Part shown: positions 1 through 12,700 of the stretch, piece after piece
How the letters are laid out: the number at the start of each line of letters is the position of its first letter
How positions within the stretch are numbered: position 1 is the first letter of the stretch
Source: Quillaja saponaria
Taxonomy: Eukaryota > Streptophyta > Magnoliopsida > Fabales > Quillajaceae
Length of the DNA stretch: 64,000 bases
Direction: 5' to 3'
Assembly (NCBI GenBank): GCA_029379385.1
Contig: CM055618.1
Span: 6,582,134-6,646,133, forward strand
Translations under genes and position numbers: made by a program
Notes under the pieces: generated by a model
What the model was told of the DNA's origin: nothing
Seen by the model: only the letters and a program-made list of their open reading frames with translations
Databases searched by the model: none

Positions 1-618
1 CATAACCGCCCACCCAAACTTCTTCATCAACGCTAGATTCATCATATGAATACCCTTCAAGCCAAGTCCCCCTTACTTCTTGCTCTTTACCAAAGTATCC
101 CAATTAACCATATGCATTTTTTTCTTCTCTTCAATACCCCCCAGATGAATCTTCTACACAACTTATCCACTTCATTGCAAATGCCCAGAGGAATTGGAGC
201 AGCTTCCATTGAATAAAAAGGAATAGATTAAAGAACATACTGCATCATAATAGTTCTCCCTGCCAAAGACAACATATTAGCCTTCCATCCAGATAACCTA
301 CTTTTAACCTTATCAACAATATATCTATATTGCCTTTTTGTTGACCGCCCATGTAAAAAGGGAACACTTAAGTATTTTCCCAAATTAGCCGTGTGCTTGA
401 ATCCTGTTAACAATTCAATATCACACTTTATTCTACCTTGTACCTAGGAAGAGGAAAAAAAACATGGTCTTGATAACATTAACTCTTTCGCCAAAGGCAT
501 GCCCAAATTCTTCAAGTACCTCTTTAATGAGAGAAGCTTGAGCAACAGTTGCTTTAGTCAAAAGCACAAGATCATCAGACAACATGAGATGAGAGACAAT
601 ATGGCCATCATTGCCTAC
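1..618 (-). pseudogene. LINE ORF2: reverse transcriptase C-terminal part
   Basis: Continuation of the reverse transcriptase beyond the solo LTR. At 624-433 (the first bases being the duplicated target) it reads VGNDGHIVSHLMLSDDLVLL, where the catalytic YADD/FADD box has become LSDD. The thumb region at 413-228 has KYLSVPFLHGRSTKRQYRYI and SRLSGWKANMLSLAGR, typical of plant LINEs. A frameshift lies between the two blocks. Sequence from 227 to 1 continues the same domain in broken form (PMPLGICNEV-like region) and runs out of the window. Confidence 0.8.
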
Positions 619-623
619 TTTCA
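619..623. repeat. Target site duplication TTTCA, left copy
   Basis: Identical to 3523-3527; the two flank the solo LTR exactly. Confidence 0.85.
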
Positions 624-3522
624 TGTTATAACCCGACAGGCTAATGTATATTTTAAAATATATACGTAAATTATGGTGACAACGTAAATTTTTATAAAGT
701 AAATTAAAATAAGAGGGTATTTAGACATATATGTAAATTTAATTTTTCCTATTTTAAGGGTTGATTTAAAATATGAAATTTATTTGGATAAATTTTGCTA
801 CTATGTATATCTAGTGTACAATGAAAATATAAAGTAATAATATATATATATATATCTCTGTGTGTGTGTTTTTATTTGGTATTTATAATCACCATTCATT
901 TTAAAGCAATGTTGGACCACAATTTTATAGTTTTTTTTTATTGATGTATTGACTTTCTTTTCTCCTCCTCATAACCGACTTATTCTTCCTAATGTAAAAT
1001 GAATGGTATTAGTGAAGGGATCCCTAATGTAAGCTTATTATTTTCTCAGTTATGGGCTAGACTTACCTACTCAAACTTTCCACCGCCAAGTTCTCTGCCA
1101 ATCTCCAAATTTTCACTTCGGCCTAAGAGTACTATGTCTTTTTATTTGCCTCTTTCAACTCCTAAGATTAAATTGCGCCTATTTGCTAAGTCTACACACT
1201 GGTTACCAACTAGGGAGCATGCCCTTTTTACAAGAAACCTATTTCTCGGTGCTGATTCTGCAACTAAGACTCTATGTCACATTCTCAATCTAAATGTTAA
1301 TGAAGATCGATACATGAGGAGCATCAGACTCCTGTAAATAAGAGTATTGTGAAATTGTGTTAGTGTTACATGAATATAGAGTCAATAAATTCATTTGTAG
1401 TGGTTAGTGATAAAGATGATATGAACAAGGAGGAGGTCTTGGAAATTGAATATGTATATTGATATTAGTGATATATAGATCACATTTTGATGAAAGTTTT
1501 AAATTGAATTTAATAATTACAACTTGAATGAGATAGTGGTTAATAGAAGTTTATTAATTGTATTGGGAGGTGTACATACATACAAACACATATACATTGG
1601 TTAGAAAATAAAAATGCATGTTGGGTGTTTGATAAAATATTTAGGAGAATTTAAATGTGAATATATACATAAAAGTTAATATGCATAAGCTTTATTAATT
1701 AAATTTTAAATTAAGAGTTGTAATTTTTTTTAGTTAAGTGAAGTGTTACGAATTCTTTTAGTTAGTTAATTAAGAGAATGAAATTAGTAGATAATTAGGA
1801 AACATGGAATTTTTCATGTTAAGGTTAACATTTGTTAAGTTAACAAAAGCTTAAACATAAGGAATCAAGATAATATAAATGACTGAGTTACTTTAAATTT
1901 TGGTGAAGTCAAATAAGAAAGATATTTAACTTCCTAAAGTTAATGCTTCAACTTTGTTTTATTAAATTTGATTAAGTATGTAAGAATAAAAATAATAATG
2001 ATAATAATAAACTGTATTGATATATAAATCTAAAAATTTCAAATGATAAACCATTATAAAGCTACATGTGTCTCATATTTAATAAATTTTACGAAACTGG
2101 ATTAAGAATTTCCTAAAAGAAGATATGACTGTTAGAGTGAACACTGGCCCAAACCCCAAGTTTAGATAGTTCTAACATCTCTAACTCACTAGTGTTTTCT
2201 ATCTTTTCTAATTATTTCTTTCTATCTTATGCATTGTAAAGACATCTAAAATGTCTCTTTATTATCAACCTTACCACATAAAGTACAATTCATATTGTTT
2301 GACATGTAATGGCTTAGTAGAAAACTTTCATAAATAAACTTATATAAGTTGATGTATAAGCTTAGTAATTAAAAATTATAGCGATGACGCTTATGAACTA
2401 AGTATTATTTGAAAATATATATTTTAGTTCCAGATCCTAATGTGAACCTGATGAGGTACGTGAACGCTAGTGTAAATGACGAATGAAATCAATTAAGGTG
2501 AGTGGTTAATTATTGCCTTTAGGAGCTAGATTATTATGTGAAATTATATGTGCATTTGAATATACGTGATATATAGAAAATAAGCAATTACAGTATTCCA
2601 ATGACTTATTTGAATTATGTTTGTTTGATATTAGTTGTAGTTGATAAGGGCCAACAAAGTGAGATTCTTTTTATGAAAAATGATTTTTATTTTCGAAATT
2701 AAAAATCTAGGTGCACCTAGGAGATTTTGATTTGAAATCCTGAAATGTTTAGATTTTGATAAATATTTTTTATATGTGAGTGCTCAACCTCGGTGGGATG
2801 GATTATGTACGGAGATTAAATTATTGTGCGGGGGTGTAAATGCCCTGCAGATGGTGAAACTGTTGTACAGGGCTAAGTTACTCGTTGGTCTTTTGTTTGC
2901 TTTGTATACTATGAATAATTTGATTAATTGGTGAACCTATGAATCTTGTGAGTTGTGAACTTATGGCGAATACCAACGTGTACATATCATTTTGAATGGA
3001 GACATGAACATAGTCATGTGATGCTAAGTGACTATAAATGTGATATACTTGTGTTGAATGATGCTAGCACCCTTAGGGTACGATTTTTCCACTCACATGG
3101 TGTTGCCGAGCTTGTGACTTGTCTACCGATTACAACAAGGTATTTTCCAAGATCTCAAACTTGAAGGTAGGGATGAAAATTTGCAGTCACACTAAAACTA
3201 TAGGATATCAAATTTTATCTTGTATGATGTCGATTGAGTGGAACTCTTTGTTGTCTTTGTGTTGTTGTGTGAAATCAGAAACATATGTGTTTGTATTTTG
3301 ATGCATGTTCCATATTCTAGGAAACCTTTGCGGAAATTTTCAGTAAATAATTATGTATTTCAGTATTTAAACTTTTACAGTCAACTTCTGTTTTATAAAA
3401 AATAAAAAATTATTCTTTAGTTGGGTTAAGAGTCATGTTTGTTAATTTGTTTTGAAGCCAGGGTTACAGAGTTTTGGTTATCCAATCTTCCAGCCAATTA
3501 TGCCTCCATGAAGGGTGTGACA
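624..3522. mobile_element. Solo LTR (2,899 bp), probably Ty3/gypsy
   Basis: The insertion starts TGTTATAACCC, ends GGGTGTGACA and is bounded by TTTCA at 619-623 and 3523-3527. Removing it and one TTTCA rejoins the LINE reverse transcriptase in frame, which proves the boundaries. I found no polyprotein, internal LTR copy or primer site inside, so a single LTR left by LTR-LTR recombination is the simplest reading. The length and the GGGTGTGACA-type end resemble Tekay/Del chromovirus LTRs, and this would put it in plus orientation. Clade and orientation are inference. Short ORFs inside (999-1337, 2955-3164) match nothing I recognise. Confidence 0.8.
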
Positions 3523-3527
3523 TTTCA
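3523..3527. repeat. Target site duplication TTTCA, right copy
   Basis: Identical to 619-623. Five bases is the usual duplication made by LTR-retrotransposon integrases. Confidence 0.85.
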
Positions 3528-5535
3528 TAGCTCTCCAAAGCCCTTGATTAACTTTATCAGTAATTAAATGACCTAATCGTTTCATACATAATAAAAATAT
3601 GTACAAGGATAAGGGATCACCTTGTTTGATGTCTTTACTAGTAGTGAAACTGTCTGTTGCTTCTCCATTCCAAAGAACTTGAAAAGAAGAGGAACATACA
3701 CAAGCCATGATCAAATCAACAAGTTTTCCATCAAGTTTAGCCAACTGAAGAATCTCTATAATAAATTGCCAGCTAAGTCTATCATAAGTTTTTTCCAAGT
3801 CAACTTTAACCACTATGAATTGTTTCTTCCCCCTCATAGAATGCATAGAATGTAGGAGCTCTTGAGTAATAACAATATTGTCTTGAATTTGTCTATCTGG
3901 CACAAAGCTAACTTGGTTTGGTGCTACAAGCTTTGGTAAAACTTTCTTCAGTCAATTAACCAGTATTCACATAAGCAATTTATAAATCACATTACATAGA
4001 CTAATGGGCCTAAAATTTGACATATTCACAGGGTGCTCCACCTTTGGAATAATTGTGATAAAAGTGTTATTAAAGCTTCTAATTAGTTGCGGATTTAACA
4101 TGCTATCTTTGATCAGTCTGTAAACCCAATGAGATTCCACTGGGATTGAAAAAATACCTCTTGAAAGCCATCCAGACCCGGGGCCTTGAAAGGAAGCATA
4201 TCAAAAAAGGCTTTTTAATTTCCTCTTTGGAAGCTATCCTACATCTCCTAGCAGGAGCCTTCTCATCAATATTAGGAAAACCCATATTTATTGCTAAGTG
4301 CGGTCTGGAGTAGTTATCTTTATCAAATAACTTTTTATAGTAATTGAAAGGTAAAGATCTAAGTTTAGTCTTTTCCTCCACCTAAATACTTTCCCCGTCT
4401 TGTAACATGATAATTTTGTTCCGCATTCTTCTATTAATAGTGGTTGTATGAAAAAAATTTAGTATTATGATTACCAAAGAGAATCCACTAACTTCTTGAT
4501 TTTTGTTACCACAAAATTTCCTCTTGATGTAAAATTTCCATTAATTCATCATGCAAATCTGATTCCAATTGTGGCAAGAAGTGAGAATTAAATTGTTCCA
4601 AGGACAATTGAGCACCTTTAAGTCTATTTAACATGCTTTTCTTTCTACTGCTTAGATGGTCGAATACTTCAATGTTCCATTGATGCATGGGCTGCACAAG
4701 CTTTTGGAGCATAGTTGTAATAATCAAGGACGGATCACAATGGCTTTGCAAAAAAAAAAAAAAATCCTTATGGGTTGCCGATATAGCTTCAAAACGGCCT
4801 TTGAATTTTCGAATTTGACCACTTATATCTAAAAGTAATGGATTATGATATGGCTTTAGTTTAGGAAGAACTTTGACTAAATCTTTATCAAAATGTAACA
4901 CTCAATTCTCATTTCCTAGAGCTTTGTCTAGTCTTTTCAAAACCGCCACGTCTTCCTCCTTTCCAAGTAAACTTCGGCCCTTGAGCACCTAGATCAATCA
5001 ACTAACAATCATTAATCTAGTTTCCAAACATGCTACATTGTGTGAGGTTGCTCAGAGAACCACCTTTTTTCTCATCACCCGCTGAAATTTCATGAAAGTC
5101 TCCAATTAAACACCAAGGCTCATTCACACCATTTGCAATGCTTCTTATTTCCTGCCAACATTCACAACGAAGGTATACCCTTGGACTGACATAAATAGCT
5201 GTAAAGTGCCAACTGAAATTCAAAGATTCTTGAATAGTACAATGTATGAATTATTGGTGAGTACATAACACTTGAAGCTTAACATTACTCTTGTTCTATA
5301 GAATCCAAATTCCACCAGAGAGGCCTACAACCTCCATTACATGATTACTATCAAAATCCAATCTTGATATAACTTTCAAAGCTCTGGACCTACTAATTTG
5401 AGGCTCCAAAACTATCACCATTTCAGGCCGATGCATCCTAATCATGGATTTCAAGACACTTCGGAAGCTTGCACTTGCAACCCCTATACAATTCCAAGAT
5501 ATAATCCGCATAAAATATGGTGAAAAGGAAGCCAC
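3528..5535 (-). pseudogene. LINE ORF2: endonuclease and reverse transcriptase N-terminal part
   Basis: An APE-type endonuclease begins near 5508 with MRIISWNCIGVASASF (family consensus SWNCRG) and continues at 5223-5017 with a GDFHEI motif where active elements have GDFNE. A linker follows (4901-4506), then the reverse transcriptase fingers and palm: EEKTKLRSLPFNYYKKLF at about 4381 and, in 3903-3528, DNIVITQELLHSM, the catalytic-aspartate motif VDLEKTYDRLSW and KQGDPLSLYIF. Several stops and frame changes separate these blocks. The reverse transcriptase is cut at GLWRAMK by the solo LTR and resumes at 618. Confidence 0.85.
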
Positions 5536-6016
5536 ACCTAAGATTGGATCAAACCAATCATCTTCACATTCTCTGCCTCGTTAAGAACCATAGAAAAGTT
5601 ATTGTCATCTTTATCTTTGACTATTTCTTCCAAAGAAGGTTGGGTCCCTTTATCCTTCGTGTCATCAAGTGGCATAAGCTAATAAGTGCCTATATCCTTC
5701 TTGCTTTTGTTACTAGTAGAATTAATTTTAAGCTTATGAGGAATTGGACTGCTTATAATAGGATAAGTAGAACTTACCCAAGTCTTATTACTATTTTGAG
5801 AAAGTTTAAAGAAGCCTTGTTGGGCTTAACTGCCTTGGCCCATAGTCTTGATTAATTGAGAGTTGTGTGCATGGTAGCCAGTTGAAGAAAATCTATGCAC
5901 ATGAGGTATTGGAGTAGCCCATAATTAATGAGCCACTAGTGAGGAGCCCATCATATTACATGCATTCCCGAATAATGATGTATCTCCAGCTAGTTAGAAG
6001 CAATTATCCTTTTCTA

Positions 6017-6355
6017 TGTTATGTGCCTAAAATAATTCCGTGAAAACGCTGTCGTTTAAGGACGGGAAACTTAGAAGTGTTGCCTTGCCGTTTTTAGATA
6101 CAGTGTCGTTCTTGTTTTTTGTTTTAATTTGGTATTAGACATTGAGTGTCTGTTTTAGGGGTTGAATCTGTTAGCGTAATTTGGGGAAGGTTGTTAGAAC
6201 TGATTTGTGAGCTAGCATAGATTGGCTATAAGACCTGTTTTGGGTTTTAAAACAGAGGGGAAGAAATGTAAAAATCAGTAGCTATTTTCTAAAATTCTCT
6301 CTAATCTTCTTGTATGTTTTCTAAGAAAATTCATTTTCTAGTTTAGAACTTATCA
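6017..6355 (+). repeat. 5' LTR of gypsy element
   Basis: Starts TGTTATGTGCC and ends TTATCA. It is the same length as the 3' LTR at 11061-11399. A TATA-like TATAAGA lies near 6228 and is the likely promoter. Confidence 0.95.
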
Positions 6356-6357
6356 TT

Positions 6358-6369
6358 TGGTATCAGAGC
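6358..6369 (+). other. Primer binding site (tRNA-Met)
   Basis: TGGTATCAGAGC, complementary to the 3' end of initiator tRNA-Met, starts two bases after the 5' LTR. This is where minus-strand cDNA synthesis starts. Confidence 0.92.
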
Positions 6370-6381
6370 TAGGTGTCGATC

Positions 6382-9300
6382 ATGGTGGAAACGAGAGTGC
6401 AGCAAGTGACAGGAGAAATTCAAAGGATTAATGCAAGAATCGAAGGAGTACAGGAGGAGATAAGAGCTCAGAACCAGAGGGTGGAAGATCGACTTATGGT
6501 GATGATGGAGGAATTACGTAGGTTTATGGAGAATCAGAATCGAAACGTGGATCAAGGAAGAGTGGTTGGTAATGGAGAACCTGTACCAGGAATATGAGTG
6601 AATCATAGAGGAATTGGAGCACCTATGGGTGGAAGGCCTCAAGAAGTACCCAACGTGGGGGGATATGGTGGCCTTAGAATGGGTGGGTATGGACCAAACC
6701 CGAACCCTGAAGTTTTGAATGGTGGGGCAGGAATTCCAGGAGGATGTGCTCCAGAAGCACAAATGCATGGAGTACAAAGTGTATTTGGGTATGGAATGAG
6801 AGCTGCAGGACCTGAGGGACCATTTTTTCAACAAGCTAGATATGCAAGAATGGAATGCCCAAGATTTGAGGGGGATAATTTTAAGGACCGGTCTTATAAG
6901 ATTGAGCAGTTCTTTAAGGTGGAAGGAGTTTTGGAAGCTCACAAAATTAGAACTGTGAGTGCTGTGTTGGAAGGGAGGGCATTACATTGGCATTAAGCTT
7001 ATATGAGGACTTTGGCTGGGAGATTGATCACTTGGAACCAGTATGTTACAGACATGAGTCACAGGTTTGCTAATACAGCTTTTGAAGATCCAGTAGCTGA
7101 TTTGGTGAAACTGAAACAATGGGGAAGTGTGAAGGATTATCAAGATCAGTTTGAAAGGAAGCTGAGCCAAGCAATTATTCCTGAGAATTTTACAATCAGT
7201 TGTTTTCTTAGTGGACTGAATAAGGAGCTAGAAACTGCTGTCAGAAGTTTTTCACCTCAAAGCTTACCTCAGGCTATGTATTTAGCCAGATTACAGGAAT
7301 CCACCTTTGTGGAGTTAGCTTAAAAACATGCATCCAAGCCACAATCAACTCAGTATACTTCTGGCAGATCATCATCTCAATTTCCGCCACATACTCCCCT
7401 GTTCCTCACCAATAGTAACTTTGGGAGGAATAAGCCTGACATCAACAATCTCAAAATCAATAACTCTTACAAGCCTCCTAGAACCATGAATCAAAAGGAG
7501 TGGGAGGAGAAAAGACTAAAAGGATTATGTTATTGGTGTGAGGAGAAATATACACCAGGTCATAGGTGTAAAAAACCTCAATTATATCAGATTTTATTGG
7601 AACCTGAAAGAAGCAAAGAAGAGGAGGGTGACAATAGCATTGACAAAAACTTGAGAATCAAGGAGATTGAGGAGGAGGAATTGAATGAGACTTTTCCTAC
7701 TATATCTTTGCATGCATTGTGGGGCTTAGATGAAGTGCAGACAATGAAGATAGAGGGTTTAATAAGAAAACATTCATTGCTGGTGTTAATGGACAGTGGA
7801 AGTACACATAACTTCCTGGATGTAGGGTATGCAAAAATAGTGGGTTGTAGCCTACAGCTTATTGACAGTTTTTTGGTCACAGTGGCCAATGGAGATAAGG
7901 TACCAGTACAGTATATCACCCGGAAGTTAAGGTGGAGTATGCAAGGAAGGGAATTTGAGGCTGACTTCCTAATCATGCCTCTAGGGGGATGTCATATGGT
8001 GTTAGGGGTGCAGTGGTTGTCAAAACTTGGCCCTATAGTGTGGGATTTTGGCAGCATGCAAATGCAATTCCAATGTAATGGTGCTAAGTGCATCTTACAA
8101 GGAAAACAATCTATGAAGGTGAAAGGTATTAAAGAGGGAAAAATCAGGAAAAGCAGCATGTCAGGAAATTCTTTGGTTAGAGTTCAAGTTCAAGTTCTTG
8201 GTGCTGGGTCAGAAGAAGAAGTGATTACGTGTCAGCTCCAAGAGGTAAATGAAACACCTAAAATCATCCAACAATTGCTTTTACAATTTCATGAAATGTT
8301 TGAAGAACCTAAAGGGCTACTTCCACATAGAAGTCATGACCACAGAATTCCCTTGAAAGATGAAAATGCAGTGGTCAAAATTAGGCCTTATAGATATCCA
8401 GCTTTACAGAAAGATACTATAGAGCAAATGGTGGAAGAAATGCTTACATATGGTATTATTAGGACTAGTACTAGTCCTTTCTCATCTCCTATTGTTATGG
8501 TGAAAAAAAAAGATGGCACTTGGAGAATGTGTATTGATTATAGACAATTAAATCAATTGACTATTAAGGATAAATTTCCTATACAGGTCATTGAAGAATT
8601 ATTAGATGAATTGCATGGAGCAATGGTGTTTACCAAGCTTAACAAGTATATCATCAATTAAAACTGCATTTAGAACTCATTCGGGCCATTACGAGTACTT
8701 GGTTATGCCTTTTGGCTTGACTAACGCACCTTCCACTTTTCAAATTCTTATGAATGAGGTGTTTAGGCTTTATTTGAGGAAATTTTATTGATGATATACT
8801 TGTTTACAGCAGCAGTTTAGAGGTACATACTCAACATCTCACCATTGTTTTTGAGGAGTTGAGAAAACATTCTTTATTTGTGAAAAAGAGCAAATGCTCT
8901 TTTGCTGTAGAAAGGGTTGAATACTTGGGGCATGTGATTTCAGGAGAAGGAGTGGCTGCAGACAGAAAAAAAAATTGAAAGTATGCTTGAATGGCCTACA
9001 CCAAAAAATATTAAGGCTTTAAGAGGGTTTTTGGGTCTTACAGGTTATTATAGGAAGTTCATACAAGGATATGGTTTGATCAACAGACCATTAACTGAAT
9101 TACTTAGAAAGGATGCTTTCAGTTGGTCTCCAGAAGCTGATATTGCTTTTGCAAAATTGAAGGAGGCCATGACTCATGCTCCTGTGTTAGCTTTACCAGA
9201 CTTTTCCTTAATGTTTGTTCTTGAGACTGATGCATGTGGAGTGGGACTAGGAGCTGTACTGATGCAACAAGACAGACCTATTGCTTTTTTGAGTAAGGCC

Positions 9301-11031
9301 TTATCTGAAAAGCATTTAACTTTTTCAACTTATGAGAAAGAGATGTTAGCCATCATTTATGCAGTTAGGAAGTGGAGTTGCTATTTAATTGGCAGGCACT
9401 TCCAGATCAGGACAGACCACCAGAGTTTAAGGTATCTGTCAGACCAAAGGTTAACAACTCCTGCTCAACAGAAGTTTCTAGCCAAAATGATGGGTTTTGA
9501 TTATGAAATATGTTATAAGAGAGGCAGTACCAATAAGGTAGCAGATGCATTGTCTAGAAAGGATGAAGTTGAGTTACACATGTTGTCTACTACCCTGACT
9601 CAATCTGAGTTGCTTACTAAGATCAAGGCTTCTTGGTCTCAAGATACTAAGTTACAAAAAATTATTGCAGAGCTGCAACAGGATCCGAGCAAGCACAAAC
9701 ACTACACTTGGGAACAAGGTTTGTTAAAAAGGAAGAAGAAGCTGGTTGTAAGAGGGGATAAAGACCTGTGTTTACAACTTTTACAGTATTACCACAGCAA
9801 TCCAACTGGGGGTCATTCTGGTGTTGCACAAACCCTTGGAAGGTTAAAGACCATACTCTTTTGGAAGGGTTTAAAGGCGGATGTTAGAGCTTTTGTTAAG
9901 GCCTGTGGTGTGTGTCAACAGGCAAAGTATGACACTGCTGCTGGGTATGGGTTACTTCAACCTCTCCCTATTCCAGACAAGATATGGACTGACATAGCCA
10001 TGGACTTCATTGAAGGACTTCCAAAGTCAGAAGGAAATGAGGTTATTTTGGTGGTTGTAGACAGGTTGAGCAAGTATGCTCATTTTCTGGCTTTATCACA
10101 TCCCTTTACTGCTATGACAGTAGCACAAGTATTCATGGACTGAGTGTTCAGGTTACATGGTTCTCCCGGTTCAATTGTTTCTGATAAGGACAAAATATTT
10201 CTGAGTAGTTTTTGGGGAGAACTTATGAAAAAAATGGGAGTACAGTTAAGAATGTCTACTGCATACCATCCTTAAACGGATGGCCAAAGTGAGGTGTTGA
10301 ACAGGTGTCTTGAGACGTATTTGAGGTGCATGACTGGGGAAAGACCTAAGGATTGGGCTAAGTGGTTATCCTTGGCAGAATTTTGGTATAACACTTCTTA
10401 CCATTCAGCCATTAAAACCACTCCATATCAGGTGGTGTATGGTCAACCTCCAGCTGTCCATATTCCTTATTTGATGGGGGAATGTGTGGTGGAAGCAGTG
10501 GATAGAAGCTTGGCTGCTAAAGAGGACATGTTGAAGTTACTAAAATTTCATCTTTCCAGAGCTCAAACAAGGATTAAGGCTTTTGTTGATCGTCACAGGA
10601 CTGATATAGAGTTTCAAGTGGGATATTTTGTTTATCTTAAGCTTCAGCCTTACAGGCAGTCTACAGTGGCTACCAGAGTAAATGTGAAGCTGAGTTATAG
10701 GTTTTTTGGGCCTTTTTAGATTGTTAAAAGGGTCGGATCAGTGGCTTATGAGCTGCAGTTACCCACTCATGCCAAGATTCACCCAGTTTTCCATGTGTCA
10801 CAGTTAAAGGCTGCTGTTAGTGATCAACAAGTTTCTCCTTCCTTGCCTGGCTGTGATGATGAGGGCTTACTCAGATTGGAACCAGTTGCTGTAATGGATA
10901 GAAAGACCATTCGTCGTGGAAATAGACCTGTTACTCAAGTTCTAGTCAAATGGTCCAACTCATTTGTGGAAGATTCTACTTGGGAGGACTGGGTTAACTT
11001 GCAACAGAGATTTCCAAATTTTCACCCTTGA
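6382..11031 (+). pseudogene. gag-pol polyprotein of gypsy chromovirus, broken
   Basis: Gag starts at ATG 6382 with a coiled N-terminus. A zinc knuckle CYWC...GHRC lies near 7530 and the protease LMDSGSTHNF near 7790. The RT spans about 8380-8830 ([17 protein letters not shown] in a shifted frame). RNase H is at about 9150-9560, the integrase HHCC finger at 9790-9930, the DDE core from 9970 (DIAMDFIEGLPKS; IVSDKDKIF), and a chromodomain-like end near 10930-11030 (VEDSTWEDW). Nonsense codons lie at 6595, 6994, 7321, 10141, 10273 and 10717. Frameshifts lie near 8645 (with loss of the catalytic palm segment after VFTKL), 8788 and 8970 (an A run). No functional protein can be made. Confidence 0.93.
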
Positions 11032-11047
11032 GGACAAAGGTGTGTTT

Positions 11048-11060
11048 AAGAGGGGTGGTT
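11048..11060 (+). other. Polypurine tract of gypsy element
   Basis: AAGAGGGGTGGTT immediately upstream of the 3' LTR; primes plus-strand DNA synthesis. Confidence 0.75.
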
Positions 11061-11399
11061 TGTTATGTGCCTAAAATAATTCCTTGAAAACGCTGTCGTT
11101 TAAGGATGGGAAACTTAGAAGTGTTGCCTTGCCGTTTTTAGATACAGTTTCGTTCTTGTTTTCTGTTTTAATTTGGTATTAGACATTGAGTGTCTGTTTT
11201 AGGGGTTGAATTTGTTAGCGTAATTTGGGGAGGGTTGTTAGAACTGATTTGTGAGCTAGCATAGATTGGCTATAAGACCTGTTTTGGGTTTCAAAACAGA
11301 GGGGAAGAAATGTAAAAATCAGTAGCTATTTTCTAAAATTCTCTCTAATCTTCTTGTATGTTTTCTAAGAAAATTCATTTTCTAGTTTAGAACTTATCA
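11061..11399 (+). repeat. 3' LTR of gypsy element
   Basis: Aligns end to end with 6017-6355 with 7 substitutions and no gaps (5 transitions, 2 transversions, counted by eye). It is preceded directly by the polypurine tract. Confidence 0.95.
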
Positions 11400-11404
11400 T
11401 TCTA

Positions 11405-12700
11405 CCAAGGTCAACGTCATATCATTATCATATTTACTTTTTTTGTTTTTGAAATTTGAAGCCTTAACCATCTCATTCTGTATCTGCCTTCTTCACGTCC
11501 ATGTTCTAAATCCTCTTTAAGGTCATGATTTTCTAAGATATCAAATCTAGATCCCCAGGCTATATTACTTCCCATATTTTGTACGCCACCTTCCTTAATT
11601 TTTGCACCTCTATCAATATCCCAAGAATTATTCCTCTAATTATGGCTTTTGTTGTCAACCATGTCAGCTGAATTTCCTCCTCTACCCCCAGTTTTAGGGT
11701 GGCAGCTCTTTTGGACCAAGATCAATTCCTCATAAGGCTTTACCGACATACTTCCAGACAGGTGGCCGATGGTGCAACATGGATCCACCTCTTCCATAAG
11801 CAATGCGACTTTCAAAGTAGTACCATCTTTCCTATGAGTATTGTTCACCTTATTCTTCTCCAGATAAAGCTCCAGACATAATTCGTTTAAATTACCATAT
11901 TTCCCATAATCAAAACAAACTAAGTGTAATCCTTCAAATTCAATACATTGAATTTGCTTCCTCAGTCGATAACGAGAGACTAGTGGTTTAGACATATCTA
12001 TTACAATACACATTCTAGCAAAATTTCCTCTATCCGTCTTGCTCGTGGTTGAATCACACTTTATAGGGTTTCCTATTCGTTGTGCAAGCCATTCTAGAAA
12101 TTGAGTATCATGATACTCTATAGGAATTCTTAGAAAACTAACTCATGTAGCCACCTTTTAAGTCTTTGCCAATAAAGGATCAAAATTCGGCTCCTATCTA
12201 CATATCATCAAATAGTGATCCAGTATTAGCCAAGGACCCCCTTTCAATATTAAATCTACATTAGCTTTTGCGAGCATCGAACTAAGAAAAAGGCATTACC
12301 AAGATCAATGAGTTCCAGCACACCTCTAGGTTTCCATATTTGATAAAGTTTTTTGCACAGAAAATTATAGTCAATTCTCTTACCTAGAAGTTTGGCTATG
12401 ACAAAATTTCTCCATGGACTTCTCAGCCGCTTTTTCTCTTCATGGGATATCCTAAAGGTAGGGCAGCTATACTCCTCAGGGAAATCCTTTTCTTCAGAAT
12501 CATCATCACTCTCATTGTATTCTTCATGGTCATCAGCGTCAACCTCCTTCTCTAGTTCAATAATGGCATCAGTCTTGCCTATCACTATGTTTTTGTAGGA
12601 TACCGTCTTGAACTCTCTATCTCCACCCACAATGTCGTCACTTAGTGCTCTCACTGGGGCAAGCTCACCCTTTTTGACCTTTTTGTTGCTCCTTTGAAAG
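11405..12700 (-). pseudogene. LINE ORF1 (nucleic-acid-binding protein) remnant
   Basis: Two minus-strand stretches match plant LINE ORF1 proteins. 12654-12256 carries the DUF4283 start, with an acidic linker followed by CPTFRISHEEKKRLRSPWR and ending LIDLGNAFFLVRCS. 12013-11636 carries SKPLVSRYRLRKQ and the zinc-knuckle region GLHLVCFDYGKYGNLNELC, where the usual second cysteine of the knuckle is a tyrosine. ORF1 proteins bind the element RNA in the retrotransposition particle. The frame is broken between the blocks. Its C-terminal end and the ORF1-ORF2 spacer continue at 6016-5540, on the other side of the inserted gypsy element. Family assignment is confident; function is lost. Confidence 0.75.

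Larger units (their letters stand above)
6017..11399 (+). mobile_element. Complete Ty3/gypsy chromovirus (5,383 bp)
   Basis: Two 339-bp LTRs, a tRNA-Met primer site, gag-pol in the gypsy order (gag, protease, RT, RNase H, integrase, chromodomain), a polypurine tract and a 5-bp duplication TTCTA (6012-6016 and 11400-11404) define the element completely. Its compact size and short LTRs suit the Reina clade, though I place it by size and domain order only. It sits inside LINE ORF1/ORF2 spacer sequence and is therefore younger than the LINE. By eye I count 7 differences between the two LTRs, about 2%, indicating a fairly recent insertion. The coding region carries at least six nonsense codons and three frameshifts. 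Confidence 0.95.

Noticed and set aside
999..1337. 112-codon open frame inside the solo LTR
   Set aside because: No recognisable domain, composition like the surrounding LTR, and it lies wholly inside a defined transposable element.
6358..6369. Possible tRNA gene because of TGGTATCAGAGC
   Set aside because: This is the primer binding site complementary to tRNA-Met; no cloverleaf or internal promoter boxes. The same holds at 24818 and 29799. No tRNA or rRNA gene was found in the window.
6514..6942. 142-codon minus-strand open frame
   Set aside because: Antisense to gag of the gypsy element; shadow frame.
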